Notes: a model not told the origin generated them from the sequence alone. DNA of 64,000 bases from Atopsyche davidsoni (GCA_022113835.1 JAILWY010000014.1:12893501-12957500), one strand, 5' to 3'; shown: positions 12,546 through 24,330, counted from the first letter of the stretch. Made by a program: numbers and translations.

Positions 12546-14171
12546 AAATATAATAAAAAACTGCCTAAATGTTGATTTAATTTAATTGTAAAAAGTATTT
12601 ACACGATTCTAGTTAATTATTATGATTTTTTTATCTTATGACTGTTTTTATCTTTTTGATAATTAATTTACATGAATTATCGAAGGAATAAAAATTAAAA
12701 GTTTTTTTATTTCAAAGTAGATTAGCTTCTTATATATTTAAAGTTATTGATTCACACATAAAAATATAATATTGTTTGAATAAAAACTTACAACTTCTGG
12801 AATTGGTGACCTGGCGCTTTTCGACCATATTTGCAAACCCTAAAAATATATTTTTCATGATGTTTCATATGTTTATTGATTATATAAATATATAAAGTAA
12901 TTATAATAAATCTTTTGGGTAATTAGTGTGGATTTAGTATAGAAATAAAATCATCGGTTAAAATCAGTTTACATGTATATTACATTCGTTTGTCCGTCTA
13001 TTTTATAAAACATTACGTTATAAGTATAATTATTTAAAATTTTACTAGGCTAAGTCGATTTTTAAAAAAATAGAAATATAATATCACCTTAAATATTAAG
13101 TAAAGGCATAGCGCGTTGATTTTCATGACGCACAACGTTTTCAGTTCATTTTAACATATGTTAAAAGTTTTGTAAGCTTCTACCTAACAAAAGTTTAACA
13201 AAATGTAGAGTTAGTTGTATTGAATGATTTCATATTCAACCTGTAATAATTCATAACAGGCAAAAACATTTTAAAACAAGTATAAATGTAATTTTCCTCA
13301 ATTGAGCTTTTCTATCCATACACAAGGAAAAGAGCCAATTAGGAAATCGTCCTTTATACATAGAAAACTGGTCACCGTAAGATTCCCGAAGTTTCTTCCC
13401 AGCATTATTAATATTATTTTAATGATCTTACGAAATGGCCGAACACGCGGCGGATGGTATATGCGGTTTTTTGGTTAGGTAATATGCAGTTTGGTTACAT
13501 GCAACACAACTGCACTCTCCGGTAGAAAGCTGCGCTAGTCCCTTATGTATTAGCGACTGCGTGCACTTACTCACTTGCAGTCTGTGAAAATATCAGTACA
13601 TTATATATTTATATTTTTAAATATTTTTTTCACTGTCCACGTGAACCAATATTAATGCAGCGAAAAATTTTTTTATCATGGCTAGAATATTTTCAATAAA
13701 ATTACTATTTATCAACGCCAACATTGACTACTTTAACTATCTCTAAAAATTACTAAATTCAGAATTTAGATATAATTTTATCAATAAATTTTAAACCTTG
13801 AAGTTATTGCTTTATTAATATTTTTCTGAGACACACCTGGATGTTCTAAAAATTAAATATATATTTAGTATATGAAATAACTTATAATATATCAAAAGAC
13901 GCCTCTTTATTATCACCAAGGGTGTATAAGTTATTCCTATGTTGTAATATCTGATGAAATAGTAGGATAAAATACCGAAATTTGTAAGCTTGAAATATAT
14001 TTGAGTACAAGCGAGGGCTTATTATTTCTATGTAAAATACGATTCTGCTCTATTTAATTTTGTGTGTAATATATTTTCAATCATGTTTTAATTGATTTAA
14101 ATAAACCTTTGAAATTGGTTTTATTTTTTTTGTAATTATGAATAAGACATTTCGGAAATTATTTTTTTATG
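12546..14171. other. AT-rich non-coding stretch with a short GC-richer patch
   Basis: The patch at 13430-13565 (CpG-containing, no frame) interrupts otherwise AT-rich DNA. The 11-mer GACGCCTCTTT at 13898-13908 recurs at 16037 and 54729. No gene seen. Confidence 0.55.
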
Positions 14172-14465
14172 TACGGGGGTGGTCCGATAAGTACTTAGCC
14201 TCACCGCCCGATGATGCTAGTATCGCAAGAGAGATTTACTATCGTGTAGTACATTCTCGTAGACGGCTACTCTCAAAATTTAAGTCGAATGAGGAGGTCA
14301 TCGCCGCCACGGAGGCCTACTGTGCAGACCTCGAGAAAACGTATTTTTCAGATGGGTTAAATAAGTTGGAGCATCGCTGGGTCAAGTGTATCGAGCCAAA
14401 AGGAGACTATTTTAATTTAATTTTAGTTTTTCTTTTGTAGGCTAAGTATTCGGACCGCCCTCGTA
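14172..14465 (+). mobile_element. mariner-type deletion derivative (about 290 bp)
   Basis: The element is bounded by TA dinucleotides (14172-14173 and 14464-14465), the duplicated target of Tc1/mariner insertion. Its ends are imperfect terminal inverted repeats: the left end reads CGGGGGTGGTCCG then CTTAGCC, and the right end, reverse-complemented, reads CGAGGGCGGTCCG then CTTAGCC. Between them lies only the 3' end of a transposase frame. The catalytic DDD core and DNA-binding domain are missing, so the copy cannot mobilise itself but keeps both ends that a transposase would need. Confidence 0.9.
14199..14440 (+). pseudogene. C-terminal fragment of mariner transposase
   Basis: The frame contains SNEEVIAATEAYCADLEKTY followed by a segment with FSDGLNKLEHRW and KCIEPKGDY. 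This is the characteristic C-terminal end of insect mariner transposases, where the enzyme normally finishes shortly after a KGDY-like motif. Here the frame runs into AT-rich DNA before stopping at 14440. The full family protein is around 340-350 residues, so more than three quarters is absent. The upstream part (SPPDDASIAREIYYRVVHSR) is probably element UTR read as protein. Not functional. Confidence 0.85.
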
Positions 14466-14639
14466 TATTAAACTACGGTTATATATATGTAGTATTAGTA
14501 AAGTAAAGTAAAATTTATTTATTCTTTATAATTGAAATTCTGCGTAACGACATATTTTTTGATTCCGTGAAATTCCAATTCCAATTAGAAGCCAATTTTT
14601 CTGTAAGTACTATCTTACGAAGCAGCGGTACTCGCATTG

Positions 14640-14715
14640 CGAATCCCCTGACGCCCCCGTGACACGAACCTGCCGACTTTCTCGAAAGAGCGATCTCGCA
14701 ACCGCTAGGCTAATG
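14640..14715 (-). repeat. tRNA-derived SINE head (minus strand)
   Basis: Read on the minus strand, TAGCCTAGCGG (plus positions 14702-14712) matches a pol III A-box. GGTTCGTGTCA (14660-14670) about 32 bases downstream matches a B-box, which is the spacing of a tRNA promoter. The acceptor-stem ends do not pair, so this is a tRNA-derived repeat and not a tRNA gene. The body of the repeat toward lower coordinates is unclear. Confidence 0.55.
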
Positions 14716-16204
14716 ATGCTCCAAACAGCTTTTGCGAGGCGAGGGCTTCGAGCCAAAAACAATCGCCGCTCCGCAAACCAAGACAGTCACCGTGACGGGA
14801 GGAATCAAAAACGTCTTATTGATTTTAGCTTATTAACTCATTCATTGATTCACAATAGTATTTATAGTGAAATAATATTTGAAGTGATGTTTACACTTTT
14901 TACTTTTTAACACGCCAAATTTTGGCATTTTTAGACTGCACTCTGATTGAAGATGCCAATCTAGAATGTTGGCGAAAAATTAAATGGACATTCTCAAATG
15001 TCAGAGGTGTATAGTGCGAGTAATATAAAATAAAACCTTTTCAATTATTTGACCATTAATATTAAGTATAAATCATATTTCTTAGATTTATAGCAGATGA
15101 ATCTTTAAATTTAGTAGTTTTTCCAACATGATATGTTGCAAAAACAAGTCGCGTCATAAAATAAAAACTGACTACTAAAAACACTTAAATTTTTAATTAA
15201 AATAAATTACATCAAGTTCGAATCCCGCACAAATCACGATGATATATTTTTCTAAGAGTTTCTTTAATCAATTTTCAATATTTGAAAAAATGTTCTTAAT
15301 CATTATCAATACATCAAGTACATTCTGAAAAAATATTCAATACATTCATTTCGGCTTTTAAATTTTTATGGCATCTTTATTGGAATTTAATTTAATTTCC
15401 GTATGGGCAATTTCATATATTTTTCGTTTTATTGTTTTTAGAAATCAGTCAATATATTCACATAAAAAAACTATTTGACGAAAATATCATTAATTCATTA
15501 GAAATACAATAACATTGTAGGTGTATTACCTGTCGATATATATAGTAATAAAGATTTTATTTTTAAAGAGAAACATCACAGTAGAAAGATTTCCAAACTT
15601 CAGTGATATTTAAAAATGAAATATAAATATTTCTACACGAAAAAAAAAATATTTTGTGACGAACTGTTTGTTTCAGAATTTTGCAAATTCTGTCGTACTT
15701 AATAAAAAAAAAACAAACTGTTTTTATGTATAAGTCAATATAAAACCTGTTTATTTATTTTTATACAACTTTATTTACCGTCTATGGATTTCGTGCTTAG
15801 CATCGGCAAGGTCTCAATTTTTATTCCTGGATACAGCATTTTTTAATATTGTATTATAAAATTATTATATTTTTTTATATTAACTAACAAAAAAGTATAT
15901 TATATCAAAAACCTTCCACGAAAAAAATTTGTTTATCTTATTCGATTTCACTGAATTGAAAGATAAACGCTAGAGATATTAAAACTTGGACATAGTCATC
16001 GTTGCCGTGTTCACTACTGGCGCACATTTTCAGGTAGACGCCTCTTTTACTCATTCAGAAACATTAAAGTTTATTTTTCATTAAGACTGTAATAACTTTA
16101 TATATCTCCCGGTCATGCAAATAATTAAACCGGTTAGAACCGTTATTCATAAAGTTAGCTTTGAATAAAAATATTATCGTGTTAATTTAAAATAAACTAC
16201 ACCG
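14716..16204. other. AT-rich non-coding stretch
   Basis: No supported gene. Position 16037-16047 carries the shared 11-mer GACGCCTCTTT. The fold-back fragment at 15211-15280 is listed separately. Confidence 0.55.
15211..15280 (+). repeat. Fragment of the B-box-bearing fold-back family
   Basis: AGTTCGAATCCCGC (a good pol III B-box) is followed by ACAAATCACGATGATATAT and TTTCTTTAATCA, matching 47103-47155 in order and orientation. The upstream part is gone. It supports the view that this family carries a tRNA-like segment internally. Confidence 0.7.
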
Positions 16205-16430
16205 ATAACTTTCCAAGCAAACCAGCTAGTGAAAGATCGGTTTGTGATTTCATAAAACACATCGCTCGTTGCATTTGGGGCAAGGCTCCATGGTCGAGGG
16301 GTCTCTGCATTGTTTCATACGCCATTGTGCTCGGAGGCCCCGGAACGTCGATCCCTTTTCTCTCTTAACGGGACTTCGCTTCGTGGAAGGACGCGGAAGT
16401 TGCGCTCTATAGGAATTTCTGATTCCAACC
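16205..16430. promoter_or_regulatory. GC-richer island of unknown nature
   Basis: A balanced-composition segment with open frames on both strands (16250-16432 minus, 16310-16528 plus). Neither resembles a known protein, and both strands are equally open, as expected of low-stop DNA. It could be a regulatory element or a retroelement fragment. I cannot choose between these. Confidence 0.25.
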
Positions 16431-17174
16431 AATGTAACATTTACTGGGTATTGAGTACCATTGACATTATTGAGATTGAGTTTTATTTATTAAATGCTTT
16501 AAACGTTATAATTTTATTGGTATGCTGAGCTTACCCGTGGTTCATTTTTTATAAAATTATTTTTTCTTCGTAAATTAGTAAGGATTTTAATGACAAAAAT
16601 GATTTATTAAATCAAATTACCGTATAACATCAAGTGCAGAGATTTGTTCTTGGTTTTTGGGAGAAGTGAACAAGGTATCTTAATCAAGTAAACCTCTTCG
16701 TTAAATGTCAAGCAATGCCACCTTAAGAGTTGTTTCTGAATTATAAATATATTTATATTGTTTTGCTGTGTAAAAGCATTAAGAACTGTTTTTATGTTGT
16801 GGGTTTTTATCGTTATAATTTTTATATATTTTTGAAAGCCTTATCGAAAATTAAGTGAATTTTAAAGCGGAATAAGACCTGAAATAGAATAAATATTTTC
16901 AAATGTCAAACGTTTTACAGTGTGGGTGGTATAAACATGCCTTTTCAGTTGTTTGACTATAATTTATTTCCGATATGCATGACAAAAAGGGCACAAGACA
17001 TATTTCTTAAATTTTCAGTAAATTAATATTTAAAATACACTATCGTATAGTTTTTTTTAAAACTGATCTCTAACATTTAAAGAAATAATATAAAAATTAA
17101 AAAAATTCTACGTAAAGTAAAAAAATAATCTTACCCCTCATTTTCCAATACCCTTTAATGTTAATTTTTTAACG
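16431..17174. other. AT-rich non-coding stretch
   Basis: Nothing recognisable. A few short A/T runs and no frame of note. Confidence 0.6.
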
Positions 17175-17470
17175 TCCAAAACAACATAGCGGCACACGTC
17201 TCTCTTCAGGATATTTATTTAATACGCTCTTATCCTCGATGCGGTGTTACACAAGCGGTGATTACCAGTCGTTTGTTACTGTCGGTGTCGGTTATTGCAG
17301 GTGAAACGCATTCCGACAGCTCCATTCGGGCTCATGTCAATCAGGAACGACATCGCTCCTGAAGTGCCTTAAATATATGCAGCGAAGTAGAGCTTTGTGC
17401 TTTGCGATAATCTCACAAACTTAAGCACCGATGGCGTGCGGTTTGTACTATTTATAAAACACCATTGAAC
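17175..17470. promoter_or_regulatory. Balanced-composition island, candidate enhancer
   Basis: About 300 bases rich in CpG with no long open frame, containing a TGTCAATCA motif at about 17335-17343 that resembles a PBC/Meis-type homeodomain site. A local inverted repeat joins AGGAACGACATCGCTCCT around 17343-17360. The composition and lack of frame favour non-coding function. There is no independent support for activity. Confidence 0.3.
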
Positions 17471-19609
17471 ATCATATGCGAATAGCCATTTCGCTAGGAG
17501 ATTATGATGACATATGTGTATGTGAGTTGCTTACCTTTTAAAGACTTCTTCAGACTAGGGTCGCAAACTTAAATTTTCGTCATCCCTTTGGCGATTGCTT
17601 ATTCATATTTGTTGTTTCAAAATTGAGTATCACAAATAAAATCTGCCTGTTGTTATTAAAGAACTGCTGCCTTATTTTTTTAAGCAATTTATGTAATTTA
17701 TTTTGTCGGAGTTCATCCTAAAAGAATGCAAACGCAAAAAAAACCGGCGGTGTTTTTGATAATTTTTCCAAAACATAAAATTGTTACCTGAACTATTTAG
17801 CATATTTCAGATACTACGTGTTAAATTGTTTGATCAGATTTTAGCTTACCCGGAAAAATGTGTTTAGTAACATTTTATAAAACCGATAATTATTAAAAAA
17901 TAGGACATATAAAATATATTTTAAAAAACAGTAAAGCTATTGGTTGTGTGTGTTCTTTTGAAAATAAATGATTGATTTGTGTTATATAAAAAATAATCTA
18001 GTTAAAATTAAACAATCATTAAAAACACATTTATAGGAATACAATAATCATTTAGATAAATTAACAATGATGAAAATAATAGTAATTATTCTATGTTATG
18101 AGAAATGTTGTTCAGTCCTATTTAAGAATCAATAATAAAAAATATAATAATAAAAACAAAAACCATTATTCAGAGGGAAACAAAATAATAATTACAGACA
18201 GATATTAAAAAAGATAGTTCAAAAATTAGTACATAATTATTATTTTAATCTCCTTTGAACCTCTCCCACTCGTAGTATATAGTTATACAAGGCCTCACAA
18301 GATAATTTGAATATTTTATTCACGAAACCCGCTATATTACGTACTTCTGACATAAGAAAATATCTTAGTCGTAACTCCTTGTGGTACAAGACCTTTCACA
18401 GTTCTTAATTTTTTATAGTTGTAAAGCACGTAAAATAGATTAAATAAAAAAAAATTGCCATCTATTAACGAGAATTGATATCTATCTTAGCACGGGCACG
18501 AACCGTGTATTTCAGACATTTTTTTTCACAAGAATATACTTTTGTAGGCAAATCTGTTTGTACCTCTCATGAATGAAAACTTCCACTACCATACTATTTA
18601 GTGTACGCGGTAGTAAAAGTAGAGTTTGTACAAAAATTAAACGTGGTAAACGACTGCCCCACTGCTCTGAATTGAGAAAAATATTTCACAACATATCTTT
18701 AAAAAAATTTAAATGTAGCTTTTGAATATTGTTATTTTATTCGATAAAATTATTAATCATATTATACAATAAAAAATCATTCTTCATGGAAATAAAGTCA
18801 TAATTATTGCATTTAAGACAATTACCTAACAATTTTTATTCTAATAATCCTATATTAAATTTTAATATATATATCGAATTAATGAATTTCGTTCACAATA
18901 TTTTAGATAATCAGTTGTGATAATTTTTTTTTTGGTCATACTAAGAACTGAAGTACTTTTTAGTCTGCGTTGCATAACTGAACTCACATATTTTTGAAGG
19001 CAATTAATCTTATTTAATATCGAAAACATGCTTTTACAACAATATATTCAAAATATTAAATTTTGATTTTAAATATTTTTTTAATACATATTACAAAACG
19101 AACTGCCTGTCGATAGATATATTTTTTTATAAAAATTTATATTTTATAACATAAAGATTAGTTTTCCTGAAACGTATACCCAAAAAGTTAATTTTGTGTC
19201 TTCCATGTAAATTTATTTAATTCAAACAAACAATTGCTTTAATTTCTATTTTTGATGTGTATTTTGAGTAAACATTTATTTTATTTGACGTTAAAAATAT
19301 CAATGAAAGCATGGTTTAAGAACATTAGCATTGCATTTAATATTTCAAATAATAAGTATGTTTTTTTGTCAGTAAATTAGGGCGTATTAGAAAATGTAAT
19401 TAACTTTTTAATGTAAATGATAAATGCATGTTTATTATTTAAAATTTTATACGCTTAAAGTCTATTTCAAAATAATTTTATAGCATTAATTAAGACAATG
19501 TTTACACGTTTTATATTCTGTTATTTTAAATTTAAAAAAATGAAATACTCAAGTATTTGTCTGTAATGAAGTAATTTTGGCTGACTGATATATTTCCGCT
19601 AAATTTCCG
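17471..19609. other. AT-rich non-coding stretch
   Basis: No gene or recognisable repeat. Long runs of A/T with scattered ATTATT and ATAAT motifs. Confidence 0.6.
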
Positions 19610-19860
19610 CATTTATTACGACAGCATATGTTCCTGAAAGAAAACTTCCGAGCTGAAGCGCGCCCAGGTGAGCCGAAATCTACATATTGCAAAATTGTTC
19701 CCGGTATTTAAAGCGAGCACTTGACGCCGGATCAATAAAAACGGAGATGAAATGAAAAGTGAATTAAACACACACACACACGCACACCGACACACGCGCG
19801 CAGGTGCCTGTACAGGGAGTGTGACGTGCGCGGAAACCGACACGTGGCAAATTAATATAA
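19610..19860. promoter_or_regulatory. GC-richer island with CA/CG repeat and E-box
   Basis: Contains an E-box CAGGTG at about 19666-19671, a simple ACACACACGCACAC repeat at about 19769-19800 and several CpGs. The minus-strand frame 19616-19843 is translated from the repeat. A candidate regulatory element. Confidence 0.3.
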
Positions 19861-20285
19861 CGATTCTAATAAATATGTTCGATTGACCTTTGATTTGTAT
19901 TAATTAAATTCTTACCGCAAATTTTGTTTATGATAATGAAATTTATGCTCTTTCATATCGTTAAATGATCGTTTACTATAGATTTAAGCAAATTGGAATA
20001 CAATATATTTTTCGGTTTTTAATATACAATCAACCAGTATGGGCGGATTTATTAAACGTTTAATAACATCATTGTTATATTTTAATGTTTTATTAATAGT
20101 ATTACAAATTATTTAATTTAATGCGCGCATAGTACAATTGAAATTTTACTAGTTTATTGTAATTCTTTTAAACAGAAAACTTAAACGAATAATGTGGAAC
20201 TGTAAGTATCTAAACAATAAATCTTTAATGTTTGAACAGATGTTTCCAAAACTAGATCCATAATAATAAAAAAAGAAAGTCAAAT

Positions 20286-20545
20286 AATGCGGCAGGGTGC
20301 AGTATTCACCACCCTACGCACACGCGCGCACAACTTATTAGGCTTGAAAAACTGAGAGGGAAAGCTACTTATTATACAAAAAAACTACAAAATCTGTAGA
20401 AATATACATACATAAAGCGGGGAAAATCCTCTTGTCATATGTTTGCAGAGCATTGTAGCGGGGTAGCAGGGGGAGAGGGCTGGGGTGCCAGGGGGAGAGC
20501 AGAACAAAAAAGCGGGACGGGTGGAGCAAGAACTGCCGTCAACTG
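20286..20545. promoter_or_regulatory. Two small GC-rich patches
   Basis: One patch (20286-20335) has a GCACACGCGCGC tract. The other (20450-20530) is purine-rich with repeated AGGGGGAGAG runs separated by short spacers. Neither has a reading frame. The sequence between them, and 19861-20285, is ordinary AT-rich DNA. Confidence 0.25.
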
Positions 20546-21899
20546 ACAACTTCTGAAATACTCATGGCTATTTTAATTTTTGAATGACTCTATTTATACG
20601 TAAGCAAATGAATGTACCTTAATTTAGTTTTATTACTACGTATATTTTTGGAATCTTTAACATAACAAATTAATCAAGTGTGCTAAATATAGCACATCAC
20701 ACAATTTTTAGCTGCCCAGTTTGATCCTCGTCGTTTCGTGTTGATTAAATTTATTTTTTGAAAATGATTGATACTCCAGATAAATCTAAATTTATAATTT
20801 ATATTTAAAGTCTATATACGTTATTGATATTAATGGGCCTGTGGTCATCGTCGTCATCAAAAACCAATTTTAATTTAAAACAGCAATTATAGTACAGCGA
20901 TAATTATGTTTTGCAACAATACATGCATTAGATTTTTTAAAATAAGTGATTGATAATGATTTTTGAAGGAAATCTCATAAATGTGAGGATTTTAAACGCG
21001 CGCATTCGTCATTGTCAAAAAAAATCAAACAATTGATTTATAATAGACACACTGCACACAAAGTAAAAAAATAATGAGAAAAAAATATTTAAAAACACAT
21101 AATGTGAGAAAAAATATCTTTTATACTAAATATTGTTTCAATAATCTAACGAAACGGTTTCAATTTCATATATATTTGCAATTATTTTGATTAGCAAAAT
21201 GAATAATTAATTTTCACGTGTAATTGAACCTTTTCCTTTGTAATAAGGATCCTAGGATTTTTTTGTGAGAGGGGAAAATCAATGTGTTTTTCTACGCGTT
21301 TTTATCAAATTTAAATAAAAGTACAAATGACATTTAAATAAATTTGTATTGAATAAATATGAAAAAATATATGAAAATAAAATATGAGGAAAATTTCACT
21401 TGACCTCAATCAGCAAAATTGATTAAATGTCGACATTTTACAATAATATCAACTCAAAATGTGAGTTGATATTATTGTATATATGGATGTAAATTGAATG
21501 ATATGACAAAACGTTTGAATCTTTTTCAACAATAAGTTGAGATAACTTTTAAGTAAAACGTAATAAAAAAGCCATGTCATTTTTAAGGAGGAATTTGAAA
21601 AAATAGAATAGATAAATATTTTTTTGTGAAATCGCTTATTGCGTTCATTATCTTATTGTATAAAATATTTTACATTTTAAAACGTATTTATTTAAAAAAA
21701 TTTAAAAATATGTTTGATATTGCTATATAGGAATATTATTTTTTAACAATATACAATAAAAATATTATAGTCAAAAATCAAAGAGTCAAAATACTCGGAA
21801 TTGTTCTATTTGAAGAACGCATTTCATATAAAATTATATTTAATCACAAACTGATTCGTGTGAGTAAAAAACAGAAATAAAAAAATAATACTATCAGGT
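20546..21899. other. AT-rich non-coding stretch
   Basis: No gene. It contains the perfect hairpin at 21439-21479 listed separately. Confidence 0.6.
21439..21479. repeat. Perfect 18-bp hairpin
   Basis: TACAATAATATCAACTCA at 21439-21456 is followed by a 5-base loop (AAATG) and its exact reverse complement at 21462-21479. A perfect palindrome with so short a loop is unlikely to persist by chance. It may be a recent inverted duplication or a small structured element. Confidence 0.8.
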
Positions 21900-22110
21900 A
21901 GACAACGTGATGTGCGCGAGGCACAACAACCCTCGGAGCAACAGCCCCGCTACGCATAGAAACGCAATAAATTAATTTCCAGGCCGCTGGGGTGGCCGGG
22001 GGTGTTAGGGGGGGGGGGAGCTCGGGGGCGCGGGGGCGGGGGGAGGCCCGGGGGGGGGAGGGGGGCGCCTGTTGAAACTGGAGCGCTAGTGGAGGCTCGA
22101 TCGGGAATTT
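21900..22110. promoter_or_regulatory. G-rich island with dense G-runs
   Basis: The segment 21989-22069 is one long series of G-tracts of 3-10 bases with short C-containing spacers, a strong G-quadruplex candidate on the plus strand. It ends with GGAGCGCTAGTGGAGG at about 22080-22095, whose GCGCTAGTG core recurs at about 29188 (inverted). No frame. Confidence 0.45.
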
Positions 22111-22619
22111 ATCATAGCAGATAGATTAGGGTTTTGTGACTTGCTGTGTGTGAATGTGAAAATAATTTGAATTTATCGACTTGTGCGTTATAAATGTATT
22201 TATTTTGTATTTTGTTTCATTTCTTTTATTCGCTACTTTAAAATACTTGATGCTAAATTAATATGCATTTTTTTGATGAAAATGATACGATAATAAATAT
22301 TTTATTTTTATAAAAAAAAGTTATTACAACGTATTAAACGTCTACAAATAAAAAAATAATGCTTGGCATGGTATGCTATTTACATTTTTATTAATTCATT
22401 TATAAAAATACAAGTAAGTTACTAGTAAAAATAATTTTGTAACAAGTTTGAATGCAAGCAATATTTTATGTTTGAAATTTTACTTACATATTAAATAAAT
22501 AATGCTTTTTATAAGTGTGAATTGTATGCTGAAGGCTTCAAATGTATATAAGAATATTTTTTATTTAGAAAAGTCTTGATTGGCTGCTGAATTTGAATGA
22601 AATTAAAATTAATTACGGC
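22111..22619. other. AT-rich non-coding stretch
   Basis: Nothing recognisable in this stretch. Confidence 0.6.
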
Positions 22620-22840
22620 ATTTAATTTGGGCTACGAATAAATAATCGCAACTAGGAAGCATTCGCAACTGACGCCCCCGCAGCGTACATCTGCAACACA
22701 AAGGCCCCCCTGAGGGGGGATGGGTGGGCGAAAAAACCGCCTAACCCCATTATAAGTACCGCGCCCCCATAGTGGCGCCCGAACGGGGGGTAAAAACGCC
22801 CAAAAACTGGGGTAAAAACTCCCCAAACTACACGAAAGTG
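22620..22840. promoter_or_regulatory. GC-rich island with a perfect C6/G6 hairpin and a PBS-like motif
   Basis: CCCCCC at 22705-22710, a TGA loop and GGGGGG at 22714-22719 form a perfect tight hairpin. TGGCGCCCGAACGGGG at 22773-22788 resembles the first 16 bases of a lysine-tRNA primer-binding site, with one mismatch. No long terminal repeats or gag/pol remnants are visible around it, so an LTR-element origin is only a possibility. The 64-codon minus frame here is not convincing. Confidence 0.3.
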
Positions 22841-23110
22841 CCTTATTAAGCGAATTATTTATTCAATACTGCGATGCTTGTGTTGAATGCTTTTAAAATT
22901 AATGCAACTTTATAAGAACTTTTAAGACTTTCAGTCAAATACCACTAAGTGTTAACATTCTTGAACTTGTTTATTTAGAATCATCATTTATAATCAGTAT
23001 AGCAATTTTTAACGCAATGTTTTCTTACCTAACCTAATCAGTAAAATAAATTACAAGTATTAAAAATTCTCTATGATAGTACCACTTGCGTCTACTGAAT
23101 ACGTTACGTG

Positions 23111-23322
23111 TTAATGATAAAAGTAACTTTGTATTCTGTCTTCACTTTGAGTTTATTATATTTTTTGCATGACTAGTTTCGACCAAATAGACTAGGTCAT
23201 CATCAGATGCATAACTAAACAGTTAAGTTATGCATCTGATGATGACGTAGTCTATTTATGTCATGCAAAAAATATAATAAACTCAAAGTGAAGACAGAAT
23301 ACAAAGTTACTTTTATCATTAA
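23111..23322. repeat. Fold-back retroposon with inverted hammerhead-like cores (copy 1)
   Basis: Two arms of about 100 bp (23111-23215 and about 23220-23322) are near-perfect inverted repeats: TTAATGATAAAAGTAACTTT at one end pairs with its reverse complement at the other. On the minus strand, 23212-23167 reads ATGCAT-CTGATGA-T-GACC-loop-GGTC-GAAAC-TA-GTC-ATGC. This is the order of a type I hammerhead: stem I 5' strand, CUGAUGA core, stem II, GAAA, a two-base-pair stem III, the GUC cleavage site and the stem I 3' strand. The plus-strand arm (23232-23266) has CTGATGA but has lost GAAAC. The 3' flank ends TGCCTTGTCCCTC, as in copy 2. Catalytic activity is untested, and the extra T after CTGATGA is a departure from the minimal consensus. 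Confidence 0.65.
23167..23212 (-). ncRNA. Hammerhead-ribozyme-like motif (copy 1, minus strand)
   Basis: Core elements in order on the minus strand: GCAT, CTGATGA, one extra T, GACC/GGTC stem II, GAAAC, TA, GTC, ATGC. GCAT and ATGC are complementary (stem I), and ACTAGT is palindromic, giving a short stem III that would be stabilised by dimerisation. The invariant CUGAUGA and GAAA and the preferred GUC are all intact, making this the most canonical copy. Confidence 0.5.
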
Positions 23323-23989
23323 CCAATCAATGCCTTGTCCCTCTACAAGATTAAATATTATATATTTATGGATATATTGATAAAATAGGTATAAAGATTT
23401 CTATACGAAACGGTTAATATAACCTTCTGCTTTACTGTTGAAACATGGAATTGGGTATTTGATTTTTATCCGACCACCAAATTTTTTTAATGTACATGTA
23501 CTCGCAGAGATAAGAATCTATCATATGACGATGAGTCCCGTTGTGGCGTTTATTTCGTTAATTGCAGATTTCCATGACCGCTCGATTCGTTAGGTTAAAA
23601 AAAAAAGGTTAGGTACAAGTTTTTTGGTGGTCGGATTAAAAACAAGTACCTGAAATTGTAAAAAAAAGAGGTCAGGTTATCTTTGATAGTATGTAACTAA
23701 AAATACTAATATTTCACTTTTAACCCATTCGGGAAGCGCCATTTTATATTTTTGAAATACGAGTTGAAAAATAACCCCATTCCTGTCGTGCGCATTGAGT
23801 AAAACTTTACCTTGCGAAAAAATACTCAACAAGTCTTAAATCACGTAAAGACACAAGTTTATCACTACTTTACGAGGCATCAGTCCCTAGAAGCAACTGG
23901 CAAATACTATTTCTGACGTGCGAAGTAGAAGAAACAGTTTGCAATGTGAATAACTACGAGACGCGCTCTATACAAAAGCAAATCCGAAA
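23323..23989. other. AT-rich stretch with a GGTCGGATAA-type inverted pair
   Basis: CCGACCACCAAATTTTTT at about 23471-23488 and AAGTTTTTTGGTGGTCGGAT at about 23617-23636 form an imperfect inverted pair about 150 bases apart, suggesting another small fold-back repeat. GCGCCATTTT at about 23736-23745 is a Pho/YY1-like site. No gene. Confidence 0.35.
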
Positions 23990-24330
23990 TTTAATGTAGC
24001 GGAGTACGCTGGGAGGCAGATCCCACCCGCACAGAACAGAGCAACCCGGAGTTTAAAACCCCCCAAGTACGCGAGGCCAACCACCCCTCCGCGCCCACCG
24101 CCCCCTCCCGCCCTTTTTCACGGAGCGGGGTTGGGGGAAAAATGCCCCCCCCGCTAAAAATCCGCGCCCCCGCCCCTCGCCGCTCGCACACACCTGTAGG
24201 GCGGCTACGAGCGGGCCTAATTCGGATTTCGGATGAATTCGCGTGCTCCTCCTTACTACTACTCTCTTTCTGCTCCCGGCGTATTGGGATTGTAATTGTG
24301 TAATTTTGGGCCATGCGTAATGGCGCTGTT
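23990..24330. promoter_or_regulatory. GC-rich, C-run-rich island
   Basis: A CpG- and C-rich segment whose minus strand carries repeated G-runs (G-quadruplex potential). It includes an ACACACCTGTA E-box-like site at about 24188-24198. Two overlapping minus-strand frames (23991-24314 and 24053-24352) are in different frames with no known domain, as expected from low stop density. Confidence 0.35.
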
